20,819 nucleotides of DNA from Porphyromonadaceae bacterium (GCA_003447595.1 DLYT01000012.1:1-20819), one strand, 5' to 3'. Shown: positions 1-9,021, counted from the first letter of the stretch. Notes: generated by a model not told the origin, from the sequence alone. Translations and numbers: made by a program.

Positions 1-1453
1 TCGAAAGCGATGTTATACCACAACCTTCTGCATAATTAACAGGGAATTTATCACCTATATATGTTTTTAATCCTTCTAAAATTGTTATCCCATAATCATT
101 GTTCTTCGTTATGCTATAATCTCCAAATTGAACTTTATCAGCATTGGGACCAATAACAGCTAATGACTGTAATTGCCCTTTATTGAAGGGCAATAAGTTA
201 TTTTCATTCTTAAGTAGAACAATCGATTCTTCTGCTATTTCACGAGCTAAATTTACGTTTTCTTGCGTATGAATTATATTCGCAATATCTGCTCGCCTTT
301 TATAGGGTTTATCAAATAATCCGAGTTTAAATTTAATACGTAGTACATTTACTACTGCACTATCAATTATAGACTCATTCAATTTTCCACTTTTCACTAA
401 ATTGGGCAGCTCGCTGTAAGCATAGGAACCAGGAGCTTCTAAATCAACACCGGCTGTAATAGCCTGCAACGCTGACTCTGCTTTATTTGCAGCCGTATAA
501 TGGAAATTGTCTAACATTCCAATCGCTCCATAGTCTGAGAAGATATAACCATCAAAGCCCCACTCATTACGCAATATATCAGTTAGCAACCATTTACTTG
601 CATGCACAGGAACTCCATCAACTTCATGATACCCTGGCATCACACTATAAATGTTTGCTTCCTTGACAACACCCTCAAATGGATAAAAATGAAGTTCCCG
701 AAGTGTTCTTTCACCCACAAGTGAGGGTGCTAAATTTATCCCTGCTTCAGGGACTGAATATGCAATAAAATGCTTGGCCGTACAAGCCAATTTTCCGTCA
801 GGAATCTCCTTGTTTGTTATAATAGGATCTCCTTGCATACCTTTAACAAAAGCAACGCCCATCTGTTTTACTAAAAAGGGATCCTCTCCATAACACTCTT
901 CTACTCGCCCATATCGAGGATCTCGTGCGACATCAAAGAGTGGCGAAAGAGCCTGATCAACTCCTGATAATGAAGCTTCTTCTGCAATTACAGATGCCAT
1001 CTTTTTTATCAAATGGGGATTCCAGGTAGATCCTAAGCCTATAGACTGAGGAAAAATCGTAGTTCCTAATGCCATCTGACCATGTAAACATTCTGCAATC
1101 TGAATCGCAGGAATACCTAGTCGTGTTTGAGTTCGTAGATAATCATCGGCTGCTTCTGCATACATTGCCACTTTTTCATGTTCTAGAAAAGGACTCTCCA
1201 AGCAACCAATACTTCTTCCTTTAAACAACTGAACCAATGAGCTATCGGAGATCTCACCTTTATCATCTATTCGAAGTGCATTCAGCGTCTTCATATTTAG
1301 TTGATCGACCTTTTCCTCTAATGTCATTCGCCCCAATAAGTCTTGCACTCGAACTTCCACACTATTCTTACAATCTTGATAAGGCTGTTTGTTTTGGGCT
1401 GTCGTACTAACCGCAATCCCAAACATCGTTATTGAATATATTAATTGTTTCAT
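1..1453 (-). CDS. Glycoside hydrolase family 3 beta-glycosidase (3' part outside window)
   Basis: This should hydrolyse beta-linked glucosides or related beta-glycosides in the periplasm, using the products brought in by the SusC/SusD pair upstream. From the ATG at 1453, 484 codons are present; GH3 enzymes of this type are usually near 750 residues, so the C-terminal part, including the domain carrying the acid/base residue, lies beyond position 1. Residues 1-20 form a Sec signal peptide ending near TTAQ, with no lipobox cysteine. The GH3 TIM barrel is clear: DPRYGR at 178-183 followed by EECYGEDP, Lys227-His228 in the KHF motif, and the nucleophile Asp307 in SDYGAI. It is the last visible gene of the locus, 86 bp after the small lipoprotein gene, with a hairpin in that gap. 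Family assignment is firm; the substrate (glucoside, xyloside or N-acetylglucosaminide) is not determined by what is visible. Confidence 0.93.
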   Translation of the reverse strand, partial: MKQLIYSITMFGIAVSTTAQNKQPYQDCKNSVEVRVQDLLGRMTLEEKVDQLNMKTLNALRIDDKGEISDSSLVQLFKGRSIGCLESPFLEHEKVAMYAEAADDYLRTQTRLGIPAIQIAECLHGQMALGTTIFPQSIGLGSTWNPHLIKKMASVIAEEASLSGVDQALSPLFDVARDPRYGRVEECYGEDPFLVKQMGVAFVKGMQGDPIITNKEIPDGKLACTAKHFIAYSVPEAGINLAPSLVGERTLRELHFYPFEGVVKEANIYSVMPGYHEVDGVPVHASKWLLTDILRNEWGFDGYIFSDYGAIGMLDNFHYTAANKAESALQAITAGVDLEAPGSYAYSELPNLVKSGKLNESIIDSAVVNVLRIKFKLGLFDKPYKRRADIANIIHTQENVNLAREIAEESIVLLKNENNLLPFNKGQLQSLAVIGPNADKVQFGDYSITKNNDYGITILEGLKTYIGDKFPVNYAEGCGITSLS

Positions 1454-1473
1454 CTATCTAGTGTTAAATACAT

Positions 1474-1508
1474 CAGCCGGATTATTTCACAACAATCCGG
1501 CTGTTTTT
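1474..1508. terminator. Intercistronic hairpin between lipoprotein and GH3 genes
   Basis: A perfect 10-bp stem (CAGCCGGATT at 1474-1483 pairing with AATCCGGCTG at 1494-1503) encloses a 10-nt loop. A run of T follows on the plus strand only, although the flanking genes are on the minus strand. In the operon transcript the hairpin is preceded by A residues and lacks a good U-tract, so it may act as a partial terminator, an mRNA end protector or a block to antisense transcription rather than a full stop. Confidence 0.5.
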
Positions 1509-1539
1509 AATTTCCATTTATGAATAACTAATAAATCAT

Positions 1540-2013
1540 TTATTTCTTAAAACTAGTAATCTGTACAGTCCATTCTTTTTTTGTTCCGTCAGCAGCATGT
1601 ACCATATATTTATTTGGTTTCGACCAGTTACCCGGTTTTCCAAATACAGGAGCATCTCCCACCGGAAAAACCCTTGCAGCTGTTGAAATTGAAACCATAA
1701 CAGCCAATTCTGAAGTTGAACATTTTTGTCGCTCCACTTCTGGAAATGATGAAGGATTAGCAACTGGTACAGTTACATCAATAGATACAATCCTATTTTC
1801 TGTATCAATTGATGTTGTTCGTGGAAAGTCAACGAACTTCACAATCGGTTTATTATCGCTTGGTGAAATCTGATCACTAACAAAACGATACTCCACTTTT
1901 TGTACTCCCGTTATATTCGCATCTTCAAATTCAGGCAAATCGTCAAGACCTGCAGTCAGACAAGATGTCATTGACATCAAAAAAAGCATTAAGCTAATTG
2001 TATAAGATTTCAT
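1540..2013 (-). CDS. Small SusD-associated surface lipoprotein, DUF5018-like C-terminus
   Basis: A 157-residue lipoprotein of the kind that follows SusC/SusD pairs and often acts as an extra surface glycan-binding protein. The signal peptide ends in a lipobox with Cys18 (SMTSC). The next residues are acidic (DD at 24-25, then E and ED), compatible with the Bacteroidota surface-export signal. The rest looks like beta-sandwich sequence with no catalytic motif. The end (ADGTKKEWTVQI) resembles the closing strand of the DUF5018-type immunoglobulin-like domains found in many Bacteroidales lipoproteins. It lies 32 bp behind susD and is probably co-transcribed with it. Lipoprotein status is well supported; the domain name and the glycan-binding role are inferences from context. 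Confidence 0.75.
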   Translation of the reverse strand: MKSYTISLMLFLMSMTSCLTAGLDDLPEFEDANITGVQKVEYRFVSDQISPSDNKPIVKFVDFPRTTSIDTENRIVSIDVTVPVANPSSFPEVERQKCSTSELAVMVSISTAARVFPVGDAPVFGKPGNWSKPNKYMVHAADGTKKEWTVQITSFKK

Positions 2014-2045
2014 TATAATTTACGATTAATTTTATTCGACAATAA

Positions 2046-3947
2046 TTACCAGCCTAGATTCTGAGTATCAATAATTCCACTCGCAGCGCGTTTATCAATT
2101 TGACCTTGCGGAATAGGTAGCAAATAACGTTTTTCTGTAAAAGTACGTTCCCAAGCTCCATTTCGAAGAATCTGTGCTGTAAAGAAACGCTTTCTGTCTT
2201 TACTAATTTGTATTTTATGTACTGGTTTATTCAATGCTTCAATTGGTGCACCAGGTGCTTTTCCTTCATTTGCAGAACCTCCATATTTACCCCATCGCAA
2301 ATAACTCCAATAGGTATCATTTTCTAAAGCAAGTTCTACCCTTCGCTCTCTGATATAATCATTCCATGCCTCTTCGAGCGTATTTGCTTCTGAAGCAGGC
2401 AAACCACCATGTTGCATCCTTGTTACATTGAGATTTTCTACAGCTGCCGTTACATTACCTTTTAATAGATATGCTTCTGCTCTATTCAAATACATCTCGC
2501 CAAGACGCTTTAACACAAAATGATAATCCGTTTTACTGCTAACAATCATACGAGGAGAAACTTCATACACTCCTTTTCGCCAATAATATCCTGAAGCTGT
2601 AGTATACCAAGAGTCATCTTGAGATGCACCTGCAGCAACACGAACACCAGCCCAAGCATTACCTAAACAGCATGTTGTTATTAACTCATCTTGAATCCAC
2701 TTACATGAATCATACACAATAGAGCCATAAAATCTCTTATCTCTATTTTCATACATTAATTCACTGATATTTGCATAATCAATTACTTGTCCTGCTTTAT
2801 CCAAAATATCTCCTTTTGAGTTTGAGCCTGACATGTCTCCCTCATTAGGGACTTTTGCAGATTCAGATGTATAACTTCCGATAGATAGATTAGTTATATC
2901 ATTAATAACACTTGCTTTAAATTGAGATGTTTCATCCCAGACTTTTGCTTTTCCGTCTTTTTTATCTATAACCAAATATTGATCTACTAAATCTTGTGTA
3001 GGAAAATAAGAAGCCCAACCTTCGAAAGTTTGTCCATTCGCCTCTTTAAACAAAGGTCCTGCATTAGCCGCTCTAATGTCATCACTTCGTAAATTAGGAA
3101 CCATATTAATCATCTCTGAGAATGATCCGAAATTAGTATTCTTATCTAATCTATAATATCCTAAAATTATTTCTTTTGAATATTTGCCGGCCGATAAGAA
3201 CATATCTCCATAATTTGAATCCAATATATATTTGCCTGAATTAATTACAGCATCAGATGCAGCAATACATGCATCAAGATATTTCTCATCCATCGTATAA
3301 GCATATGCTTGTAAACAAGCCTGACTTTTAAAGGCTAATGCGGCATACTTATTTAAACGCCCAGAAGCAGACTCTTCAGGTAAACCATCTATTGCTTTAT
3401 CAAAGTCTGCCATAATTAACTCATAACTTTCTGCCGGAGACGAAGTCAGTGGTACTTTAAAATCAATTGTATCTGTTGGTGCTAAAACTCTCTGCACTGG
3501 AACAAATCGCCCCATTCGTTGAGCCTGATAAAAATAAATTAATCCTCGAAGCATATGCCCCTCTGCAATTAACTCGTTCTTCTGACCATCTGATAAACCT
3601 AAAGACGATGCACTTTTCTCTATAATTTGATTACAGCGTCTCAAAGCCCCGAATTTAGAAAACCCAGAATCGTGATAACGATCAAAGCGTTCGATCGGGA
3701 AACCATCAAGATTCATTAAATCGCTATGAATACAATTTGGTGTCCACCCTTCTGTATAAGCTCGACCATTAAATAATGTAACAGCACTATTATATGTTTC
3801 AAAAACAAATGCATCTGCCGTATTTTTCGACCCCCACACCAAATCTTCATCATATGTTTCGAACGGTTTTGTATCCATTACATCACAAGCCACAAATGAT
3901 GACAAAGCCATTGCAGATACCAATCCGCCAACTATATATTTATTCAT
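2046..3947 (-). CDS. SusD/RagB-family nutrient-binding outer-membrane lipoprotein
   Basis: The surface lid and glycan-binding partner of the SusC-like transporter encoded just upstream (13-bp gap, same strand). It has 633 residues, within the upper normal range for SusD proteins. The signal peptide ends in a lipobox with Cys21 (SFVAC), followed by DVMDTKP, typical of the family. The N-terminal half carries the helical TPR-like part, including the region RGLIYFYQAQRMGR near residues 134-147. The C-terminal part has the family signature ending: LKRLGEMYLNRAEAYL, then a YIRERRVELALEND segment, and a final LPIPQGQIDKR motif before the stop. No catalytic role is expected. The substrate cannot be read from the sequence; the linked GH3 suggests a beta-glycan or beta-glycoside. 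Confidence 0.97.
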   Translation of the reverse strand: MNKYIVGGLVSAMALSSFVACDVMDTKPFETYDEDLVWGSKNTADAFVFETYNSAVTLFNGRAYTEGWTPNCIHSDLMNLDGFPIERFDRYHDSGFSKFGALRRCNQIIEKSASSLGLSDGQKNELIAEGHMLRGLIYFYQAQRMGRFVPVQRVLAPTDTIDFKVPLTSSPAESYELIMADFDKAIDGLPEESASGRLNKYAALAFKSQACLQAYAYTMDEKYLDACIAASDAVINSGKYILDSNYGDMFLSAGKYSKEIILGYYRLDKNTNFGSFSEMINMVPNLRSDDIRAANAGPLFKEANGQTFEGWASYFPTQDLVDQYLVIDKKDGKAKVWDETSQFKASVINDITNLSIGSYTSESAKVPNEGDMSGSNSKGDILDKAGQVIDYANISELMYENRDKRFYGSIVYDSCKWIQDELITTCCLGNAWAGVRVAAGASQDDSWYTTASGYYWRKGVYEVSPRMIVSSKTDYHFVLKRLGEMYLNRAEAYLLKGNVTAAVENLNVTRMQHGGLPASEANTLEEAWNDYIRERRVELALENDTYWSYLRWGKYGGSANEGKAPGAPIEALNKPVHKIQISKDRKRFFTAQILRNGAWERTFTEKRYLLPIPQGQIDKRAASGIIDTQNLGW

Positions 3948-3960
3948 TTTTTATACACTC

Positions 3961-6900
3961 TTAAAATCCAACATTTATACCAAAGCCATATACACGCTCC
4001 ATCGGATAAGCATAGTTATTTGTACTTGCATTTTCCGGGTCCATACCATACTTAGTAGCCTCAGATATAGTAAAAATATTTTGTCCAGACAACACCAGAT
4101 TTAAGGATGAAATCCAATTGACATCACGCAATAAGATCTGTTTGAAGTCGTATGACAATTGAATGTCTTTCATTCTAAAATAAGCTCCGTTAATCAGCCA
4201 AAAATCACTCCCTACATGGTTATTATTTCCATTTACACTTCCAGAAGATATCAAACGAGGAAATTTGGCATTTGGATTATTTTCTGTCCAGAAGTCCGTT
4301 TGAAAACCATATACAGGGGTTGAACCTGTTTGCGAATCATTCATTTTTACTGTTGATCCTAACTCCATATCAAAGCGAGTAGCACCTTGGAATAATACAT
4401 TCAAGGAAAAACCTTTGTAACGAAGTCCTAAGTTAACGCCATAGTTTCCGCGAGGAAATCCATTTTTACCAATTCGTATTTGATCTTGTCCATCTAACAC
4501 ACCATCTCCATTAAAATCATAATACTTGATATCGCCAGAAGCAAGATTGGTCGAATTTAATCGTTTTACATTATTGTAAATATCATATGGATCGGTATAA
4601 TAACCTAAGCTCTCATAGCCAATACCCCAATATCCTTTTTGTTGAGTTGTTCGTTTATACGGATTCTTCTTTGCATCTAAGCTTTCATTTGGATTTCGTG
4701 CCCACAATTGATCAAAAATGGTAAAATTACCACTGATATCATACTCTAAAGCTCCAATATTATTACGATATCCCAATTGAAATTCCCATCCGGCTCTTCG
4801 ATGCTCTCCATCCGTAGAGATCTTTGGAAGACCCATTCCTAAAGGATCAACATAACCTGTTTGTAGTTGATCTGGTTGATAAAGGAATCCTCCAGTTTCA
4901 TAATAGAAGTAATCAATCGACCCATAAAGTTGACTATTAAGTGAGCTAAAATCAACACCGACATCCACTTGTTTCGTTGTAAACCAGGTTAGATCGGGGC
5001 TAGGAATTGCTCCTTCACTAAAACCAGGCTGCATTATATTTCCAATAACATACGCTTGGCTATTGTATGAATATGATGATAAGTAAGCAAAACGTCCGAT
5101 ACTATAAGGGTCACCCCAGTTATCAAGTCCAACCTCACCATAGGATCCTCTCAACTTTAGTGTATTAAAAATATTTCGCTCTTTAATAGGCTCAAAGAAT
5201 GCTTCATCGGCAATAGACCAACCCAATGAACCCGAGAAGAATGTACCCCAACGTTTCTTTTTTGGAAAATTATCACTACCATCGTAACGTATACTACCTT
5301 CTACCAAATATCTATTGTCATAGTTATATTTTAACTGACCAACAAAACCTGCACGACCAGACTCCGATTCACTACCTCCATTCTTCATCGAGGCATCCGG
5401 ACCAGCATTGATCTGATCGATATCAAACTGATAGGAATCTCTTGAGCCCCATAAGCTTGAAGAAAACCCATAGGTTGCCTCATAACCAGCTAATGCTGAA
5501 ATAGTATGTTTGCCAAATGATTTATTGTAATCTGCTAAAAACTGCAGGGTATAACTATATCCAGTTGCCATATCTTTGCTTAGTTCGGATAACGCACCCG
5601 ACTGAGGGTCTTTTGCATCCCATGCATATTGGGCTGGATCTTTACGCCATCTCTTTCGCTCGTTACCATAATAACGATAACTACCAGTCCCCTTCAAATG
5701 TAACTCCTTTACCCATGGAGTTTCCCAATCGAGCGTAAGCATACCATTTACTACATTCGTTTTCTGTTTATCATAACCTGCATCTGCTGATGTTTCAGAA
5801 ACAGGATTGTCACTAATTGTGTAAGGTAAGCCATATTTATTATAAGCTAACTCCCAAGGTTTCTTATTTTGCACATGAGAAAATACATGAAAATAACCAC
5901 TACTTGTTGAGGTATATGGATGATCTGTTTTTTGCACATAACCATCAATTTGAGAAGTTACCTTTAACCCGATTGATTTTATTAATGTTGATTGATTTAA
6001 TCGAAAGTTTGTACGATCCATATTATGTGTTCCACTGCGATAAAGTGAACCTTGATCAACATATCCAAGAGATACGTAAAAATTATTTGTTTCTGATCCA
6101 CCAAACATCCTCACATTATGTTTCTGCTGAGGAGCAAAATCGCGAAGAACAACCTTTTGCCAATCAACATTAGCATGCCCAAAAGGATCAGATCCATCTT
6201 GATATAAATTCAAATCTTCGTCAGTAAAAGGCAATGTTAACCCATCGTTTTTCGCAGCTTGATTCATATAGAAGGCTCTATTATATGAATCTAACTTCTT
6301 TGGCAAAATATTAGGTTGTGCAAAACTTTGATTAAAGCTGTATTCAATCTGAGGCTTTGATCCTTCTTTCCCTTTACGTGTAGTTACTTGTAAAATACCA
6401 TTTGCTGCTCGAGAGCCATACACAGCCGTTGCTGAAGCATCTTTAAGAATAGAAAAATTCTCAATATCTTCGGGAGCAAGATTCACAAAATCATCATACG
6501 ACCGAATCACACCATCAATAACAACCAGTGGTGTACTACCTCCTCGAATTGAAATTGTACTTTTTTTGTTTACACCTCCACCTTGGCCTTGAACAATTAA
6601 ACCTGGGGCTCTACCCGCAAGACTTTGGGTTATATTCGTTGCTGGAATATTCTGCATCTGCTTAGCATCTACTGTTGAAACAGATGAAATAAGAGTACGT
6701 TTTGTATTGGTTCCATACCCAACTACAACAACCTCATCAAGCTGTTTAGTATCTTCTAACAATACAATTTTCAGATCCTTCTGATTACCTGGTTTAACAG
6801 CTTTTGTCACATAACCAATATAAGAAATCTTTAGTGTTCCACCGCTAGAGATCTCCATCTCAAATAGACCATCAAAGTCTGTGGTCGTTCCATTTGTTGT

Positions 6901-7347
6901 GCCCTCCTCAATTATTGTTGCTCCAATAATTGGCTCACCGGTTTGATCCACAATTGAACCTTTTACTTTCTGTGATTTTTGGGAAACACCTGTTGCAGCC
7001 GGAACAATAATAATATGCTTATCTTTTACCTCGTAACGTAAATTACGAGCTGATAGCAATTTCCCGAGTATAGCTTCAACTGTTTCATTCGAAGCATCTA
7101 CAGAGATTTTCTGATTTAAGTTAACCTCATTGCTTTTGAGTAATATCGAAAACTCTGACTGTTGTTCGATGGCTTCAAATAGCTCTGATAAGGTAGCGTT
7201 CTTTAAGTTCAGATTTAATTTTACTGACTGAGAATAAGTCGATGCAGATAGGTGCATACACCCCGCCATTAAAAGTACCCCCACCGTCTTCACGGATTTA
7301 GGCACAGCCATCTGCTTTGGTTGTCTCGCTGAGTTTTTGTTTTTCAT
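3961..7347 (-). CDS. SusC/RagA-family TonB-dependent outer-membrane transporter with STN domain
   Basis: Imports oligosaccharides across the outer membrane with TonB energy. It has 1128 residues, starting at the ATG at 7347. Domain order: signal peptide (about 1-40, ending ASTYSQ), STN domain (about 43-115), CarboxypepD_reg-like beta-sandwich (about 127-198), the SusC signature DEVVVVGYG (204-212), TonB plug (about 205-330, with ISIRGG and the ILKDASATAVYGSRAANG motif), then a 22-strand barrel ending in an aromatic-rich C-terminus (GFGINVGF). The STN domain marks transporters that also signal to a FecR-type anti-sigma factor. The genes for FecR and the sigma factor sit directly upstream on the same strand, so this transporter probably senses its own substrate and drives its own expression. 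Confidence 0.97.
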   Translation of the reverse strand: MKNKNSARQPKQMAVPKSVKTVGVLLMAGCMHLSASTYSQSVKLNLNLKNATLSELFEAIEQQSEFSILLKSNEVNLNQKISVDASNETVEAILGKLLSARNLRYEVKDKHIIIVPAATGVSQKSQKVKGSIVDQTGEPIIGATIIEEGTTNGTTTDFDGLFEMEISSGGTLKISYIGYVTKAVKPGNQKDLKIVLLEDTKQLDEVVVVGYGTNTKRTLISSVSTVDAKQMQNIPATNITQSLAGRAPGLIVQGQGGGVNKKSTISIRGGSTPLVVIDGVIRSYDDFVNLAPEDIENFSILKDASATAVYGSRAANGILQVTTRKGKEGSKPQIEYSFNQSFAQPNILPKKLDSYNRAFYMNQAAKNDGLTLPFTDEDLNLYQDGSDPFGHANVDWQKVVLRDFAPQQKHNVRMFGGSETNNFYVSLGYVDQGSLYRSGTHNMDRTNFRLNQSTLIKSIGLKVTSQIDGYVQKTDHPYTSTSSGYFHVFSHVQNKKPWELAYNKYGLPYTISDNPVSETSADAGYDKQKTNVVNGMLTLDWETPWVKELHLKGTGSYRYYGNERKRWRKDPAQYAWDAKDPQSGALSELSKDMATGYSYTLQFLADYNKSFGKHTISALAGYEATYGFSSSLWGSRDSYQFDIDQINAGPDASMKNGGSESESGRAGFVGQLKYNYDNRYLVEGSIRYDGSDNFPKKKRWGTFFSGSLGWSIADEAFFEPIKERNIFNTLKLRGSYGEVGLDNWGDPYSIGRFAYLSSYSYNSQAYVIGNIMQPGFSEGAIPSPDLTWFTTKQVDVGVDFSSLNSQLYGSIDYFYYETGGFLYQPDQLQTGYVDPLGMGLPKISTDGEHRRAGWEFQLGYRNNIGALEYDISGNFTIFDQLWARNPNESLDAKKNPYKRTTQQKGYWGIGYESLGYYTDPYDIYNNVKRLNSTNLASGDIKYYDFNGDGVLDGQDQIRIGKNGFPRGNYGVNLGLRYKGFSLNVLFQGATRFDMELGSTVKMNDSQTGSTPVYGFQTDFWTENNPNAKFPRLISSGSVNGNNNHVGSDFWLINGAYFRMKDIQLSYDFKQILLRDVNWISSLNLVLSGQNIFTISEATKYGMDPENASTNNYAYPMERVYGFGINVGF

Positions 7348-7369
7348 GTTTATCAGATTTTAAACTAAG

Positions 7370-7387
7370 TCTTGCCAAAAGGCAAGG
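7370..7387. other. Short hairpin in the fecR-susC gap
   Basis: CTTGCC (7371-7376) and GGCAAG (7381-7386) form a 6-bp GC-containing stem with a 4-nt A (or T) loop, extendable by one wobble pair, in the 48-bp gap between the anti-sigma and susC genes. No U-tract follows on the minus strand, so it is not a normal terminator. It could mark a processing or attenuation site that separates low expression of the regulators from high expression of the transporter. Confidence 0.35.
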
Positions 7388-7395
7388 ATCCCTTG

Positions 7396-8358
7396 TTATG
7401 ATTTCTTCGTTATTATTACTTGTTCATCATTTTTCATTGTATACCCCCACTCTCGTTTATAACTAAGCAGAAATAGCATTTGCTTTACCGTTTCACCATG
7501 TAAAAACGAAACAAAATATTTATCTTTTAGCAGGCTGGAGTCTTGTACAACAATATCTATATCAAACCGTTGTTCAATATCCTTTAATATACGTGACAAC
7601 GTTTCATCTCGATAGACCATCTTTCCGTCTACCCAAGCTGTATACCAATTGATATTTACCTTTTTTCGTTCTAGTGTTTCAGTTAATCGATCAACAACTA
7701 ATTGTTCTCCTGGTACTAACTTAATATTCTCCTTCTCTCCTTTTCTTATTGTTTCTGCTTGTACGATTCCATCTTTAAGAGAAAGAATTGTTTCATTGTC
7801 AACCTCATACGCTTTGAGATTAAAAGAAGTACCTAATACTCGTACATCTAAACCTTTTGTTTTGATAAGAAAGGGCTTTAGTGAGTCTTTCTCAATCTCA
7901 AAAAAAGCCTCTCCATTAAGCATTATTTTTCGCTCATTTTCTGCGAATAATGCAGGATAAGAAAGTTTTGAGTTGTTGTTTAAAATAACCTTGGACCCAT
8001 CAGGTAGTGTAAGCTTAGAGATCATTCCTGTAGGACTATACACCTCCACTATTTGCTCCGTTATCGACTCTTCTAAATTTATTGCTTCCTGTGATTCTGA
8101 TCTTGAGATAGATACTCCACTAACAACAATCAATAATGTCGCAGCTATACTTGTAAGGACAATATATAAATCTCTGAAACGAGCCATCTTCTTTTGTGGT
8201 TCGATACGTGATTGAATCGTAGCAAACACCTTCCCTTTCTTAATCATGGCTTCTTCTTGAGTTGCCGGTCCTTTCAATGCATCAAATACTTGAAGGGTTT
8301 TATTGAAAACGAACGCATTTCCGTCGCTATCTTTTATATTATTTTTGTCTATATCCAT
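7396..8358 (-). CDS. FecR-family anti-sigma factor
   Basis: An inner-membrane regulator that holds the ECF sigma factor inactive until the STN domain of the SusC-like transporter signals ligand. From the ATG at 8358 it has 320 residues. An N-terminal cytoplasmic sigma-binding part (1-63) is followed by one transmembrane segment (about 64-84, YIVLTSIAATLLIVVSGVSI). The periplasmic FecR domain follows (about 108-210; LPDGSKVILNNNSKLSYP, then LNGEAFFEI and VLGTSFNLKAY), then a C-terminal DUF4974 domain (about 240-320). A longer reading from a TTG at 8382 would overlap the sigma gene by 8 bp, but ATG at 8358, 16 nt after the sigma stop, gives a more usual N-terminus. Coupling to the sigma gene is tight in either case. 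Confidence 0.94.
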   Translation of the reverse strand: MDIDKNNIKDSDGNAFVFNKTLQVFDALKGPATQEEAMIKKGKVFATIQSRIEPQKKMARFRDLYIVLTSIAATLLIVVSGVSISRSESQEAINLEESITEQIVEVYSPTGMISKLTLPDGSKVILNNNSKLSYPALFAENERKIMLNGEAFFEIEKDSLKPFLIKTKGLDVRVLGTSFNLKAYEVDNETILSLKDGIVQAETIRKGEKENIKLVPGEQLVVDRLTETLERKKVNINWYTAWVDGKMVYRDETLSRILKDIEQRFDIDIVVQDSSLLKDKYFVSFLHGETVKQMLFLLSYKREWGYTMKNDEQVIITKKS

Positions 8359-8374
8359 ACCAACATCAAAAAAG

Positions 8375-8974
8375 TTATACAATCAAAAAACGTCTACGCC
8401 CTTCGCCTTTAGACACAAAATCTGGATAAGCCTGTTCTATCGTAGCCGATATCCGTTTTATGGCTTGATTCATTTGCTGCTCAACAGTACCTGTCGTAAT
8501 CTGCAAAACATCAGCTATCTCTTTGTACTTCAGCTTTTCTTCACGAACCATCAAGAATATGAGCTTACACCTTTCGGGCAATTGAGCTACAGCTTTATTG
8601 TATACCTCTATCATCTCTTTTTCAATTATTCGTCCTTCAGCTGACTCTTCACAAATACTTAAAGAGACTGGCATATCATCTAGTGACACATTTTGAATCT
8701 TATTTTGCAAACGTAAATAAGCATAAGCTTCATTACGAGCCATTGCATAGATATATGAGTTAAAGTTATTTACAAGCACAAGCTTCTTTCGATTATTCCA
8801 CAACGACACAAACACTTCCGAAACAATATCTTCAGCATCTGTTTCGGACAGAAAGTATCGTACAAAGCGATATAGATTTGCATAATACAGATTGAATAAT
8901 TCTGTAAAAGCACGCTGATTACCTTCAGAGACCAATAATACTAGATTACTTATCTCATATATATTGTTTTTCAT
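8375..8974 (-). CDS. ECF-type RNA polymerase sigma-70 factor
   Basis: A 199-residue extracytoplasmic-function sigma factor, expected to direct RNA polymerase to the promoter of this carbohydrate locus when released from the FecR protein encoded downstream. Region 2 is at about residues 18-88 (FTELFNLYYANLYRFVRYF, then DAEDIVSEVFVSLWNNR). Region 4 is at about 130-182 (LPERCKLIFLMVREEKLKYK, then an HTH with EIADVLQITTGTVEQQM). Region 3 is absent, as expected for ECF factors. The ATG at 8974 is preceded by a 16-bp palindrome 32 bp upstream. The neighbourhood is of the kind known for host-glycan utilisation loci of Bacteroides, although the substrate here is unknown. Confidence 0.95.
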   Translation of the reverse strand: MKNNIYEISNLVLLVSEGNQRAFTELFNLYYANLYRFVRYFLSETDAEDIVSEVFVSLWNNRKKLVLVNNFNSYIYAMARNEAYAYLRLQNKIQNVSLDDMPVSLSICEESAEGRIIEKEMIEVYNKAVAQLPERCKLIFLMVREEKLKYKEIADVLQITTGTVEQQMNQAIKRISATIEQAYPDFVSKGEGRRRFLIV

Positions 8975-9005
8975 CGATTAAATTTAGAATATTCAACACC
9001 ATAGT

Positions 9006-9021
9006 CTATAATTAATTATAG
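9006..9021. promoter_or_regulatory. 16-bp palindrome upstream of the ECF sigma gene
   Basis: CTATAATTAATTATAG is a perfect 16-bp palindrome ending 32 bp before the sigma gene start codon at 8974. Its position is right for an operator or a promoter-overlapping site. In AT-rich DNA a palindrome made almost only of A and T can arise by chance, so its role is uncertain. Confidence 0.3.

Noticed and set aside
1536..1763. A 75-codon minus-strand frame overlapping the small lipoprotein gene
   Set aside because: Same strand, different frame from a convincing lipoprotein with lipobox; Gln/Leu/Trp-rich translation typical of an out-of-frame reading.
5226..6173. Several open frames on the plus strand inside susC, the longest 118 codons
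   Set aside because: They are antisense to a complete, strongly recognised SusC gene, have no recognisable domain and atypical composition.
7649..8644. Four overlapping plus-strand open frames across fecR and the sigma gene
   Set aside because: Antisense to two well-supported regulator genes; low-complexity Ser/Phe-rich translations with no family features.
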